Origin: UBA1479 sp048263775
Lineage (GTDB): Bacteria; Pseudomonadota; Alphaproteobacteria; Rhodospirillales; Casp-alpha2
DNA: 64,000 nt
Assembly: GCA_048263775.1 (NCBI GenBank)
Contig: JBLXDU010000005.1
Location: forward strand, 62,001 to 126,000
Direction: 5' to 3'
Shown: positions 25,347 to 33,804 of the stretch, in pieces
Layout of the letters: the number at the start of each line of letters is the position of its first letter
Position numbering within the stretch: the stretch's first letter is position 1
The notes under the pieces: generated by a model
Seen by the model: only the letters and a program-made list of their open reading frames with translations
The model's database searches: none
Told to the model about the DNA's origin: nothing
Position numbers and translations under genes: made by a program

Positions 25347-27406
25347 TGGACGCAACGAAAATCGACATCGTCTGGGTTCTGACCGCGTCGGCCTTGGTCT
25401 TCATGATGCAGGCCGGGTTCTGCTGCCTGGAAAGCGGCTCCGTCCGTTCCAAGAACTCGATCAACGTGGCGGCCAAGAACTTCGCCGACTTCTGCATCTC
25501 CGCCGGCGTGTTTTGGTTCGTCGGCTTCGGCCTGATGTTCGGCGCCAGCTACAACGGCCTGATCGGGACGGAAAACTTCCTGTTCTCCCTGACCGACCCC
25601 AAATCGGCGACCTTCTTCGTCTTCCAGCTCATGTTCTGCGGCACGGCGACAACCATCGTGTCCGGCGCCATCGCCGAGAGGGCGCGCTACTCGGGATACC
25701 TCCTGATCAGCCTTGTCGTCGCCCTGCTGATCTATCCGGTCTTCGGCCATTGGGCCTGGGGCGGTGCCTTCGGCGGCGATCCCGGGTGGCTCGTGTCCCT
25801 GGGTTTCGTCGACTTCGCCGGCGGCACGGTGGTCCATTCCATTGCCGGCTGGGTCAGTCTGGCGGCCGTGATCATTATCGGCCCCCGCACCGGGCGGTTC
25901 GACGGATCGGGCGCCCCCTTTCGCAGCCACTCGCTACCGCTGGCAGCACTCGGCGTGTTCATCATCTGGGTCGGTTGGATCGGGTTCAACGGCGGCAGCA
26001 CCCTGGCGGCCACGGACAAAGTGCCGCATATCATTCTCAACACCGTCATTGCCGGCGCCTTCGGCGGCCTGGGAGCGATGTTGTTAGGCCCCATCATGAT
26101 GAAGCGGCTTGACGTTCCGACCATGCTCAACGGTGCGCTCGCCGGTTTGGTCGCGATCACGCCGGCGGCCCATTGCGTATCGACCGTCGGGGCGGTGATC
26201 CTGGGCGCCGTCGGCGGCGGGCTTTGCGTGCTGACCTCGCTGCTGCTCGACCGCTGGAAGTTCGACGACGTGGTCTATGCCTTTCCCGTGCACGGTGTTG
26301 CTGGCGTGTGGGGCACCATGGCCGTTGCCCTCCTGGGCGACCTGGAAACGCTCGGCACCGGCCTCGACCGATGGGGACAGTTCCTGGCCCAGGGCACCGG
26401 TGTTCTGACCGCCGCCGTCTGGGCCTTCGGCATCAGCTACCTCCTGCTGTCACTCATCAACAAGTTCGTGCCGCTGCGCGTGTCACCGGAGGCCGAACGC
26501 ATCGGCCTGAACGTCAGCGAACACAACCAGTCGACGGAACAACTCGACATTCTGCGGTCCATGGAAGTGCAGCGCCTGACCGGCGATTTCTCCCGGCCCA
26601 TTCCGGTCGAGCCCAATTCCGATATCGGCGACATCGCGCGCCAGTACAACTTGGTGCTGGAAAACCTGTATTCGGCGAAAATGGAGGCCGAACAGGCCAG
26701 CAAAGCGAAATCCAACTTTCTCGCCTCCATGAGCCATGAATTGCGCACGCCGCTGAACGCCATCATCGGGTTTTCGGAAATGATCAACCGGCAGTATTTC
26801 GGCCCCCTGGGATCGGAGAAATACCACGAGTATGCCGGCGACATCATGCACTCCAGCCGCCATTTGCTGTCCCTGGTCGACGACATCCTCGACTTGTCGA
26901 AGATCGAGGCCGGGCGCAACATCCTCAACCGGTCCCTCATCGACATCGCCGCCCTGTTCGACGATTGCCTGCGCGTGGTCACCGGGGCCATCGACTGCAA
27001 TCAGATCTATTTCGACATCAAGGTGCCGGAGACGGTCTCGCAGCTTTTCGCGGACGAGCGCGCGATCAAGCAGGTGGTTCTCAACCTGTTGTTCAACGCC
27101 GTGAAGTTCACGCCGCCGGGCGGACTGGTGACCTTGAGCGCCCGAGAAGAGCCGGGCCGCCATATCCTTGAGGTCTCCGATACCGGTAAAGGCATTCCCG
27201 ACGAAAAGCTGGAACGCGTGATCGAGCCGTTCCAGCAACTGCATTCCGACCCGCACATCGCCCAACTGGGCACGGGGCTTGGCCTGTCCATCGCCAAGGC
27301 CCTGACCGAAGCCCACGACGGCGAACTTCAGATCGACAGCCGTGTCGGGCGCGGCACCACCGTGCGGGTGCTTCTGCCGATCCGCACAGCGGTCGACGCG
27401 AAGTAG
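25346..27406 (+). CDS. ammonium transporter-histidine kinase fusion (Amt-HK)
   Basis: A 686-residue protein in two parts. Residues 1-375 are a full Amt/MEP channel with about eleven membrane helices. The pore residues are present: twin histidines H164 (GGTVVHSIAG) and H316 (FPVHGVAG), D156, W136 in GHWAWGG, F214 in WIGFNGGS and S218. A short linker ending GLNVSEHN leads into a coil, then HisKA with phospho-acceptor H464 (FLASMSHELRTPLNAIIG), and an ATPase domain with NLLFNAVKFT, SDTGKGIPDEKL and GTGLGLSIAKAL. It should sit in the inner membrane and couple ammonium binding or passage to autophosphorylation. No glnB/glnK and no response regulator is adjacent. The kinase core (YFGPLGSEKYHEYAGDI) resembles PdhS/DivJ-type kinases. 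Fusions of this kind are known but rare. Confidence 0.95.
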   Translation: MDATKIDIVWVLTASALVFMMQAGFCCLESGSVRSKNSINVAAKNFADFCISAGVFWFVGFGLMFGASYNGLIGTENFLFSLTDPKSATFFVFQLMFCGTATTIVSGAIAERARYSGYLLISLVVALLIYPVFGHWAWGGAFGGDPGWLVSLGFVDFAGGTVVHSIAGWVSLAAVIIIGPRTGRFDGSGAPFRSHSLPLAALGVFIIWVGWIGFNGGSTLAATDKVPHIILNTVIAGAFGGLGAMLLGPIMMKRLDVPTMLNGALAGLVAITPAAHCVSTVGAVILGAVGGGLCVLTSLLLDRWKFDDVVYAFPVHGVAGVWGTMAVALLGDLETLGTGLDRWGQFLAQGTGVLTAAVWAFGISYLLLSLINKFVPLRVSPEAERIGLNVSEHNQSTEQLDILRSMEVQRLTGDFSRPIPVEPNSDIGDIARQYNLVLENLYSAKMEAEQASKAKSNFLASMSHELRTPLNAIIGFSEMINRQYFGPLGSEKYHEYAGDIMHSSRHLLSLVDDILDLSKIEAGRNILNRSLIDIAALFDDCLRVVTGAIDCNQIYFDIKVPETVSQLFADERAIKQVVLNLLFNAVKFTPPGGLVTLSAREEPGRHILEVSDTGKGIPDEKLERVIEPFQQLHSDPHIAQLGTGLGLSIAKALTEAHDGELQIDSRVGRGTTVRVLLPIRTAVDAK

Positions 27407-27436
27407 CAGGCCCAAGCGGATGATCGAGCAGCGGCT

Positions 27437-28996
27437 TTATTCCTTCGACCGCGAGCGCCCCAAAACGATGGCCGGGATCAGGGTCAGCGCGAAGATCAGG
27501 GCGACTTGGCGGAACGAATCGTGGAATGCGAAGGTATTCGCCTGGGCGTAAAGAACGCGGCCCAGGAAATCCAATGCCATGGCGCCGTCGGCGGGGGCCG
27601 GCACACCGCCCGCGTTCAACAGGTCGCGCACCTTGTCCAGCATCTCCGCCGTCGGCCCCTTGGCATTTGTCTGGGTCGCGGTCAGGAAATCGGCGTGATA
27701 GGCGGTGCGCATTTCGATCGTCACGGCCGTCAGGTTGACGCCGAAAGCCCCGCCCATCTGACGGAAGAAATTGAAGGTACCCGCCCCTTGCGCGATCTTG
27801 TCCGCCGGCACGGCGGACAGCGCCGCCTTGCCCATGTTGGGGGAAATCAGGCTCATGGAGCCGCGCGTCCACATGGCCAGCAGTGCCACCGTCACAAAGC
27901 CCGTGTTGACGTCGATGGTCGCCAGCGCCATGGCCGCCACGGCGAAGGTGCTGCAGCCGACGATGATCGGCCAATGGGGCGGAACCGCATCGGCGAGCCG
28001 TCCCGAGGCCTGCATCATCATGACCAGCAACAGCCCCGCCGGCACCAGGACCAAACCGGCCTTGGTCGCCGTGTACCCCTGGATGGTCTGGGTGAACAGC
28101 GGGATCGAATAGTTGGTCGCGAAATTACCCAGCCCGAAGGCAAAGGCCACGGCCACGGCCGAGGCGAAGCGCGCATCGAGAAACAGCTTGGGATCGAGAA
28201 GCGGGCTTTTGGAGCGCAGCTGAGTCGCCACGAACAGGACCGCAGAAAGAATGCCGATCAGCATGAACGACAGGAATTTGGCTGATTCCCAGCCCCAACG
28301 TTGGGCATTTCCGATCCCCGCCATCAGCGTAATCAGCGCCACGCACAGCAGGATGAACCCGGGCCAATCGAAGCTCGGCTTCTTTTCCAGGGGATTGCGC
28401 GCGGGCATGAAGGTCAGCGCCATGATGGCCGACAAGGCGACCAACGGCAGCGGCACGATGAAGACATGGCGCCAGGTCACCAGGTCGATGGTCACGCCGC
28501 CGACCAGCGGCCCGAAGGTCGGCGCCAGCGCGATCCCCATGCCGACGGTCCCGACAGCCAGGCCCCGGCGTTCCGGCGGAAACACGGCGACCGCCGTGGC
28601 CAGTGCCAGGGGCTGCACCAGGCCGGCGCTGAAGCCCTGCATGATACGCCCCAGGATCAGCACTTCGATGGACGGGCTGACCGCCGCCAGCACGGCGCCT
28701 GCGGCGAACACGCCAAGCGCCATCAGGCAGGTGTTCCGTGGCCCGATGAAGCGTGAAGTCCAGGAATTGAGCAACTGGCTCGCGACCATGGTCGTCAGAA
28801 AGGCCGTCGAGGCCCATTGCGCCAAGTCCTGGCCGATGCCGAAGGCCCCCATGATCGACGGGATCGAGACGTTGACGATGGTCGACGACAGCACCATCGT
28901 CATCGATGCCAGCATGCCGCAGGCCGTCGCCCACCAGCGATAGGACGGACCGAACCGTTCGAACTGTCTGGCGATGGCGGGGTTGTCGGTCTGCAC
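27437..28996 (-). CDS. MFS transporter, DHA2 (EmrB/QacA) family
   Basis: A 519-residue, 14-helix major facilitator of the drug:H+ antiporter 2 group. TM1 carries VLSSTIVNVSIPSIMGAFG, the classical start of EmrB-type proteins; motif C is GIALAPTFGPLVGG; and TM4 has GRIMQGFSAGLVQPLALAT. It probably exports hydrophobic compounds across the inner membrane. No membrane-fusion (EmrA-like) partner is adjacent, so it may work alone. A TTGTATACAA palindrome lies 87 bases upstream of the ATG. It converges on the Amt-kinase gene. Confidence 0.92.
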   Translation of the reverse strand: MQTDNPAIARQFERFGPSYRWWATACGMLASMTMVLSSTIVNVSIPSIMGAFGIGQDLAQWASTAFLTTMVASQLLNSWTSRFIGPRNTCLMALGVFAAGAVLAAVSPSIEVLILGRIMQGFSAGLVQPLALATAVAVFPPERRGLAVGTVGMGIALAPTFGPLVGGVTIDLVTWRHVFIVPLPLVALSAIMALTFMPARNPLEKKPSFDWPGFILLCVALITLMAGIGNAQRWGWESAKFLSFMLIGILSAVLFVATQLRSKSPLLDPKLFLDARFASAVAVAFAFGLGNFATNYSIPLFTQTIQGYTATKAGLVLVPAGLLLVMMMQASGRLADAVPPHWPIIVGCSTFAVAAMALATIDVNTGFVTVALLAMWTRGSMSLISPNMGKAALSAVPADKIAQGAGTFNFFRQMGGAFGVNLTAVTIEMRTAYHADFLTATQTNAKGPTAEMLDKVRDLLNAGGVPAPADGAMALDFLGRVLYAQANTFAFHDSFRQVALIFALTLIPAIVLGRSRSKE

Positions 28997-29082
28997 GCTG
29001 GCGTTATCCGGTTACGAGGGCATGCCGGAAAAGCCTCGGGACGGTTATACGCCCGCCCCTGCCTGCCTCCCAGCGTTTGGGA

Positions 29083-29092
29083 TTGTATACAA
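29083..29092. promoter_or_regulatory. TTGTATACAA palindrome upstream of the MFS gene
   Basis: The ten-base palindrome TTGTATACAA sits in the gap between the MFS gene and the small gene's terminator. It repeats the core of the 18-bp palindrome at 14944-14961. The flanks are nearly symmetric (GAT on the left, AATC on the right). It is a candidate operator for the exporter. Confidence 0.5.
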
Positions 29093-29111
29093 ATCGCAGG
29101 CGTGCGGGATG

Positions 29112-29136
29112 AAAAAAAGCAGGCCGTTAGGCCTGC
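29112..29136 (-). terminator. intrinsic terminator
   Basis: On the minus strand GCAGGCC-TAAC-GGCCTGC is followed by seven T. It ends the small gene at 29178-29408 and separates it from the MFS gene. Confidence 0.92.
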
Positions 29137-29177
29137 CTTTCCTGTCGCGATCCGCCCCTACGGCGGCGGGCGGTTTT

Positions 29178-29408
29178 TTACGCCTTGGCGATCGACTTGA
29201 TCGGCGCGCGGGCCTGGCCCGAACGCTCGGCGATGTCGTTGTCCTGCTGTTCGATGGCGGCGCGCACCAGATCTTCCAGGGCATCGCCATAGGACTGGTC
29301 GAGCAGATCCGTCGACACCCGGCGGTTCGAGGTCACTGTCCCGTCGCCGTAGGTTACGTTGAACATGAGGAACTGAGGGCTCTTGCCCTTGGATTTCTTG
29401 CCGGCCAT
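29178..29408 (-). CDS. small conserved-looking basic protein
   Basis: A 76-residue protein starting MAGKKSKGKSPQFLMFNVTYG. The ATG at 29408 has GGAGG eight bases upstream; an in-frame extension to 29456 reads poorly. The N-terminus is Lys-rich, followed by a beta-like stretch (FNVTYGDGTVTSNRRV) and an acidic helix (LLDQSYGDALEDLVRAAIEQQ). No family recognised, and no signal or membrane segment. It has its own strong terminator, so it is probably expressed as a single gene. Confidence 0.7.
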   Translation of the reverse strand: MAGKKSKGKSPQFLMFNVTYGDGTVTSNRRVSTDLLDQSYGDALEDLVRAAIEQQDNDIAERSGQARAPIKSIAKA

Positions 29409-29560
29409 GTGGAGGCCTCCGTTGGACAGGTTTAAGGACGGGCCGAATTCGGCCACCCCAGGGTTATCTGTCGGAAATTAAGCGTCGGAAATAAGAGACA
29501 TCGTGCTCTTGGCGCAGGGCATATCGTTTTTTTGTCGAAAATGCAAATTCAATCAAATGA

Positions 29561-29593
29561 AAAGCCCCGCAACCGGTTCGGGTCGTGGGGCTT
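29561..29593 (-). terminator. terminator after tRNA-Met
   Basis: On the minus strand AAGCCCC pairs with GGGGCTT across an 18-base loop, then TTC. It begins seven bases after the encoded CCA end of the tRNA. Confidence 0.8.
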
Positions 29594-29599
29594 GGGAAT

Positions 29600-29676
29600 T
29601 GGTAGCGGAGGAGGGACTCGAACCCCCGACACGCGGATTATGATTCCGCTGCTCTAACCAGCTGAGCTACTCCGCC
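29600..29676 (-). tRNA. tRNA-Met (CAT), elongator type
   Basis: The 77-base minus-strand sequence folds as a tRNA. The acceptor starts GGCGGAG and pairs with CTCCGCT, the D-arm is GCTCAGCTGGTTAGAGC, and the anticodon stem GCGGA/TCCGC encloses loop ATCATAA with anticodon CAT. The T-arm reads GGGGGTTCGAGTCCCTC, and CCA is encoded. The paired first base (G1) marks it as an elongator rather than an initiator. An Ile(CAU) identity through lysidine modification is formally possible, but the body matches alphaproteobacterial elongator Met. Confidence 0.96.
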
Positions 29677-29727
29677 CCCGTGTTGGGGCCGGCCGCGGGT
29701 CAGAGACCCGTTGAACGGCGTGGAGGG

Positions 29728-29755
29728 ATTTAAGGCCCTGTCGCGCAGGTGTCAA
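29728..29755 (-). promoter_or_regulatory. sigma-70-type promoter of tRNA-Met
   Basis: On the minus strand a consensus -35 TTGACA (29750-29755) is followed after 16 bases by TTAAAT (29728-29733), or after 17 by TAAATC. The -10 is about 52 bases upstream of the mature tRNA 5' end, consistent with a short processed leader. Confidence 0.75.
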
Positions 29756-29804
29756 GAAAGACCTGCCCGCCTCGGGAACCTCTCTATCGAACAATAACAG
29801 TGCA

Positions 29805-29821
29805 TCCGGCGGCACGCCGGA
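29805..29821 (-). terminator. hairpin after the small 64-residue gene
   Basis: TCCGGCG pairs with CGCCGGA around a three-base loop, 38 bases past the stop of the minus-strand gene at 29859. No U-tract follows, so termination is uncertain. Confidence 0.4.
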
Positions 29822-29858
29822 CGAAATGGCTTAGAAGGGGCCGTTTCCGGCGTCCGGC

Positions 29859-30053
29859 TTAGCTGGAACTCCAGCGCCAATCGCGGCCGTTCAGCGGGCC
29901 GCAGGCGTTGCGTGCCCCCTTCATCATGCGGGCCTTGGCGGCGGACGGGGCCTTTTTCGCCTTGTCCGCTGCGGCGCCACCAACCATTTCGTTCTGCAAA
30001 CGCTGCAGTTCGGTCTGCTTGATGGTCGGTTTTCGGGTCTTGTCCTGGTCCAC
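29859..30053 (-). CDS. small basic hypothetical protein
   Basis: A 64-residue protein from a GTG at 30053 with GGAGAGG five bases upstream. It is Lys/Arg/Ala-rich (KKAPSAAKARMMKGARNAC), has a helical N-terminal part (TELQRLQNEMVGG), and ends GRDWRWSSS. No family recognised. The good ribosome site and a hairpin downstream support a real gene, but in GC-rich DNA an ORF this short is not secure. Confidence 0.5.
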   Translation of the reverse strand: MDQDKTRKPTIKQTELQRLQNEMVGGAAADKAKKAPSAAKARMMKGARNACGPLNGRDWRWSSS

Positions 30054-30180
30054 CGCACCTCTCCGTCAACATGTCAGGCTTTTGTCAGGTTGTGGAAAGC
30101 GACTCGTAGCAAATACCACCGAAAGAGTCATGTGATATGCATCACAAGCGTCCAAAAAGCTGTGGAATATTCGCAAAAGC

Positions 30181-30217
30181 GAATGGCCGCCCCTCCAGGA
30201 GCGGCGGGCGGCCATTC
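30181..30217 (-). terminator. long-stem terminator after the lipoprotein gene
   Basis: GAATGGCCGCCC pairs over 12 bases with GGGCGGCCATTC. On the minus strand it is followed by GCTTTTGCG. It lies 24 bases downstream of the lipoprotein stop. Confidence 0.7.
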
Positions 30218-30240
30218 AGCGCAAGGATCAGATGCTGGTA

Positions 30241-30738
30241 TTAACGAAAGGGCGGCGCGTCCGCGTCTGCTGAGCCAGTCAGGCTGTTCAGCTTGTCCTG
30301 CGAATCCTGCCGGATCGACCGGCTGAGGTGTTCATGGGCCTGGCGCAGCAGGGCCTGGGTGGCGACCGGCGAGGCTTCGCGGGCGACGGGCTCCTGATAG
30401 CCGGGGGCCAGCCACGGCCGGTCCGCCAAGTCGCCCTTGGGCATGGCGCGGACCACCGGTTCCGGATCCTTGACCCAGGCGTTGACCATGGGTGGCGCCT
30501 GATACTGGGCCGGGGCCGGCTTAGGCGGGGCATCAAAGCGCGACGGATGCTTGCCGTAATAGTTGACCAGCCGCCGATCCTCGCCGGCGATAGGCTCACG
30601 GTAGCATTCCACGCTGCCGCCCAGCGCCGCATAGCAATAGGTCGGCTCAAAATCTGCAACGCCTTCTTCGTACTTGTCCACGTACCCGCACGCGGTCAGC
30701 ACGGCCGAAAAGGCAATGGCTGCGATGATCTTTCTCAT
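30241..30738 (-). CDS. lipoprotein of unknown function
   Basis: A 165-residue protein with a lipoprotein signal (MRKIIAAIAFSAVLTACGY; lipobox LTAC), so it is probably anchored in the inner or outer membrane. The mature part has a short Cys pair (PTYCYAALGGSVECYREP), a Pro-rich middle (PPKPAPAQYQAPP) and a helical C-terminus with AHEHLSRSIRQDSQDK. I chose ATG at 30738 since the longer frame to 30804 precedes the signal with unlikely sequence. No domain recognised. A strong hairpin follows. Confidence 0.8.
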   Translation of the reverse strand: MRKIIAAIAFSAVLTACGYVDKYEEGVADFEPTYCYAALGGSVECYREPIAGEDRRLVNYYGKHPSRFDAPPKPAPAQYQAPPMVNAWVKDPEPVVRAMPKGDLADRPWLAPGYQEPVAREASPVATQALLRQAHEHLSRSIRQDSQDKLNSLTGSADADAPPFR

Positions 30739-30834
30739 GGGCGTTCTATCCCATCCTGCGTCAAAAACTCGTCCGACTTCAGAATGCCACCCGATGGTTA
30801 GCAATTGGTTAATTCGGCCGGCGCAAGCAGCCCG

Positions 30835-31647
30835 TCACCCCCGCCGGAAGAGCTTGACGAATTCCGGCAGCGGCGGCGCGCTGGTGGCGAAGTCGAAAGT
30901 CCCGGCATCGAGCATTTCCCGGGCATCCGCCATGGCTTTACCGTAAGCCGAGCGGAACAGCGAGCCGCCGACGCTGATGCGTTTGACCCCCAGTTCCGCC
31001 ATTTCCTGAAAGTTCAGCGTCATGCCGGAAATACCGCCCAGAACGTTGACCGGCCGGTCGACGGAGGAAATTACGGCCCGCACCTCGTCCGCCGTCTTGA
31101 GCCCCGGCGCGTACAGAACGTCGGCACCGGCGTCCTGATAGGCCTGGAGGCGCTTGATGGTGTCATCCAGATCAGGATTGCCGCGGATCAGGTTCTCCGC
31201 CCGGGCGGTCAACACGAAGGGCGGGTTGACCGAGCGCGCGGCCTCGACGGCGGCCGTCAGCCGGTCGACCGCCTCGGCCATGTCGTAGATGGCCTCGCCG
31301 TCGTAGTCCTCGAGCGAGCCGCCGGCGAGCCCGGTGCCCGCCGCAAGCCGGATATTTCCGGCGACGCCCTCGGCGGTGTCGGCGTAGGCGTTCTCGAAGT
31401 CCGCATTGATCGGTACATCGACGCCGGCGCAAAGCTCCCGGAAATGGGCGAAATGATCCTCGACCGTCGCATCGCCGTCGACCTGCCCCCGGGACAGATT
31501 ATATCCCGCACTGGTCGTCGCCAGCGCCTTGAAGCCCATGGCTTCCAACATGCGGGCGGATCCCAGGTCCCAGGGATTGGGAATGATGAAACACCCGGGG
31601 TCGGCATGCAGTTTTTGAAATGCCGCTACCTTGGCCGCTTGGTCCAT
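30835..31647 (-). CDS. isocitrate lyase / PEP mutase family protein
   Basis: A 270-residue member of the PEP mutase/isocitrate lyase superfamily. Family signatures include IIPNPWDLGSARMLEAMGF, TTSAGYNLSRGQVDGD and the metal-site strand INADFENAYADTAEG (Asp/Glu ligands). The KKCGH motif of true isocitrate lyase is absent. It is therefore closer to oxaloacetate decarboxylase, methylisocitrate lyase-like or carboxyphosphonoenolpyruvate mutase-like enzymes that act on C-C bonds next to a keto acid. The ATG at 31647 follows GGGAGGG; a GTG two codons earlier is the alternative. It lies 21 bases after the acrylyl-CoA reductase-like gene. Confidence 0.87.
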   Translation of the reverse strand: MDQAAKVAAFQKLHADPGCFIIPNPWDLGSARMLEAMGFKALATTSAGYNLSRGQVDGDATVEDHFAHFRELCAGVDVPINADFENAYADTAEGVAGNIRLAAGTGLAGGSLEDYDGEAIYDMAEAVDRLTAAVEAARSVNPPFVLTARAENLIRGNPDLDDTIKRLQAYQDAGADVLYAPGLKTADEVRAVISSVDRPVNVLGGISGMTLNFQEMAELGVKRISVGGSLFRSAYGKAMADAREMLDAGTFDFATSAPPLPEFVKLFRRG

Positions 31648-31668
31648 GCCCACCCTCCCGGCCTAAGA

Positions 31669-32664
31669 TCAGGAATTGACGTCGATCACCGTGCGCCCGC
31701 GCAGCTGGCCCTTGAGGATCTTGCCGGCCAGGTCCGGCAGGTCACTCAAACCTGCCGTCTCGGTCAGCGCGTCCAGCTTGTCGAGCGGCAGGTCCTTGGC
31801 GATGCGGTTCCAGGCGGCGACACGCCGGCCGGTGGGGCAGGTGGCACTGTCGATGCCGCACAGGTTGATGCCGCGCAGCAGGAACGGCAGCACCGTGGTT
31901 TCCAGCTTGAACGACCCGGCATTGCCGACCGAGGCGCAGGTGCCCCAGTACTTGAGGGTCGCCAGGACCGTATGCAGGGTCGGCCCGCCGACGTTGTCGA
32001 TGGCGCCGGACCAGCGTTCGCGGGCAAGCGGCCCCTTGGGCGCTTCTTCCAGTTCGGCCCGGTCGACGATGGTGGTCGCCCCCAGATCCTTCAGATAGGC
32101 GTGGGACTCCGGGCTGCCGGTGGAGGCCGCGACCCGGTAGCCCAGATTGGCCAGGATCGAGGTGGCGACGGAACCGACACCACCCGATCCACCGGTGACC
32201 AGCACTTCGCCGTCGTTTTCCGGGGTCAAGCCGTGGTCTTCCAGGGTCATGATCGCCAGCATGGCCGTAAAGCCCGCCGTACCGACGGCCATGGCGCGTT
32301 TGAGGTCCAGTCCCTTGGGCATCGGCACCAGCCAGTCGCCCTTGACCCGCGCCTTCTGGGCATGGCCGCCCCAATGAACCTCGCCCACGCGCCAGCCGGT
32401 CAGGATGACCTCGTCGCCGGGCTTATAGTTCGGATTGTCGGAGGCTTCGACGACGCCGGAAAAATCGATGCCGGAGACATGGGGATAATCCCGCACCAAG
32501 CGGCCCAGGCCGTTGATGACCATGCCGTCCTTGTAGTTGACCGTGGAATATTTGACAGCGACGGTGACGTCGCCCTCGGGCAGGCGGGCCTCGTCGATGT
32601 CCTGAATGGACGACGAAACCTTGCCGTCGGTTTCTTCGAGCAAAAGTCCTTTGAACGTGGACAT
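31669..32664 (-). CDS. MDR-family oxidoreductase, acrylyl-CoA reductase (AcuI/YhdH)-like
   Basis: A 331-residue zinc-independent medium-chain dehydrogenase/reductase. It has the YhdH/AcuI-type N-terminus (TVNYKDGMVINGLGRLVRDY, then GIDFSGVV) and the nucleotide-binding VTGGSGGVGSVATSILANLG. AcuI reduces acrylyl-CoA to propionyl-CoA with NADPH, which detoxifies acrylate from DMSP or other propanoid routes. Family membership is firm; the exact substrate is inferred from close motif resemblance. It is followed by the PEP mutase-like gene on the same strand and lies 90 bases from pyrC. Confidence 0.85.
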   Translation of the reverse strand: MSTFKGLLLEETDGKVSSSIQDIDEARLPEGDVTVAVKYSTVNYKDGMVINGLGRLVRDYPHVSGIDFSGVVEASDNPNYKPGDEVILTGWRVGEVHWGGHAQKARVKGDWLVPMPKGLDLKRAMAVGTAGFTAMLAIMTLEDHGLTPENDGEVLVTGGSGGVGSVATSILANLGYRVAASTGSPESHAYLKDLGATTIVDRAELEEAPKGPLARERWSGAIDNVGGPTLHTVLATLKYWGTCASVGNAGSFKLETTVLPFLLRGINLCGIDSATCPTGRRVAAWNRIAKDLPLDKLDALTETAGLSDLPDLAGKILKGQLRGRTVIDVNS

Positions 32665-32754
32665 GAACGTGCCTCCCGGGATCGGTGGTTCGGTGTGGAT
32701 GGGTTGTTAATGGGTGTAGAGAACCGCTGCCCCGGGGTCAACGGGGGACCGAGA

Positions 32755-33801
32755 TCAGCCCGCCAGCCGCCAGGCAAGCGTCTCCCCGCCACGGAAGGAA
32801 ACCAAGCGATCTCCGCCCGGCAGGTCCACGGCTTCGGGCTGCTCCCAAGGCTGGCGCTCCAGGGTAATCATCGCCTCGTTCACGGGCAGGCTGTAGAACG
32901 CGGGGCCGTTCAGCGAGGCGAAGGCTTCCAGCTTGTCCAGCGCACCGGCCTTATCGAACACCTCGGCATAGACCTCGATCGCCGCCGGGGCCGAGAATAT
33001 CCCGGCGCAGCCGCAGGCCGTTTCCTTGGCATGGGCCGCGTGGGGGGCCGTGTCGGTGCCCAGGAAGAACTTGGCATTGCCCGAGGTCGCGGCCTTGACC
33101 AAGGCCTGGCGGTGGACCTCACGTTTTGCAATGGGCAGGCAATAAAGGTGCGGTCGGATGCCGCCCCGGAAGATGTCCGTGCGGTTGATGACCAGATGAT
33201 GGGCCGTCACCGTGGCCCCGACCGTGGGCCCCGCCCCTTCGACGAAGGCCACGGCGTCGGCCGTGGTGATATGTTCCAACACGATCTTGAGGCCCGGCAG
33301 GCGTGCGACCAGGGGGGCCAGGGTGCGTTCGATGAACACGGCCTCGCGGTCGAACACATCGACATCCGCATCCGTGACCTCGCCATGCACCAGAAGCGGC
33401 ATGCCGATATCGGCCATGCGTTCCAGCACGGGCGTGACTTTGTCGATGGCAGTGACGCCGGAATCCGAATTGGTCGTGGCCCCAGCAGGATAGTACTTCA
33501 CCGCCGTCAACACGCCATCGCGGAACCCGGCGGCGAGATCGTCCGGGTCCGTCTTATCGGTCAGGTAAGCCGTCATCAGGGGCGTGAAATCGACGCCGTC
33601 CGGCACGGCAGTCAAAATGCGGTCCCGGTATGCCGATGCCAGCGCCGCCGTGGTCACCGGCGGCACCAGATTGGGCATGACGATGGCGCGGGCCATCTGG
33701 CGCGCCGTGAAGGGCACGACGGCGGCCATCATGGCACCGTCACGGAAATGCACGTGCCAGTCGTCGGGCCGGCGGATGGTCAGGGTCTGTTGGTTAGTCA
33801 C
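32755..33801 (-). CDS. pyrC: dihydroorotase (class II)
   Basis: A 348-residue amidohydrolase that closes carbamoyl-aspartate to dihydroorotate in pyrimidine synthesis. The metal ligands H16 and H18 are in DDWHVHFRDG, and the bridging carboxylated lysine is K102 in AVKYYPAGATT. Further His ligands lie near LVHGEVTD and VLEHITTADAV, and the Asp is in LGTDTAPHA. The length matches the E. coli PyrC type. The ATG is three bases after the asnB stop, so it is translated at the tail of the surface-glycan operon, an unusual place for pyrC. Confidence 0.96.
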   Translation of the reverse strand: MTNQQTLTIRRPDDWHVHFRDGAMMAAVVPFTARQMARAIVMPNLVPPVTTAALASAYRDRILTAVPDGVDFTPLMTAYLTDKTDPDDLAAGFRDGVLTAVKYYPAGATTNSDSGVTAIDKVTPVLERMADIGMPLLVHGEVTDADVDVFDREAVFIERTLAPLVARLPGLKIVLEHITTADAVAFVEGAGPTVGATVTAHHLVINRTDIFRGGIRPHLYCLPIAKREVHRQALVKAATSGNAKFFLGTDTAPHAAHAKETACGCAGIFSAPAAIEVYAEVFDKAGALDKLEAFASLNGPAFYSLPVNEAMITLERQPWEQPEAVDLPGGDRLVSFRGGETLAWRLAG

Positions 33802-33804
33802 GGA

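Noticed and set aside
30835..31647. Isocitrate lyase (glyoxylate shunt)
   Set aside because: Too short and lacking the KKCGH motif; only superfamily membership is supported.
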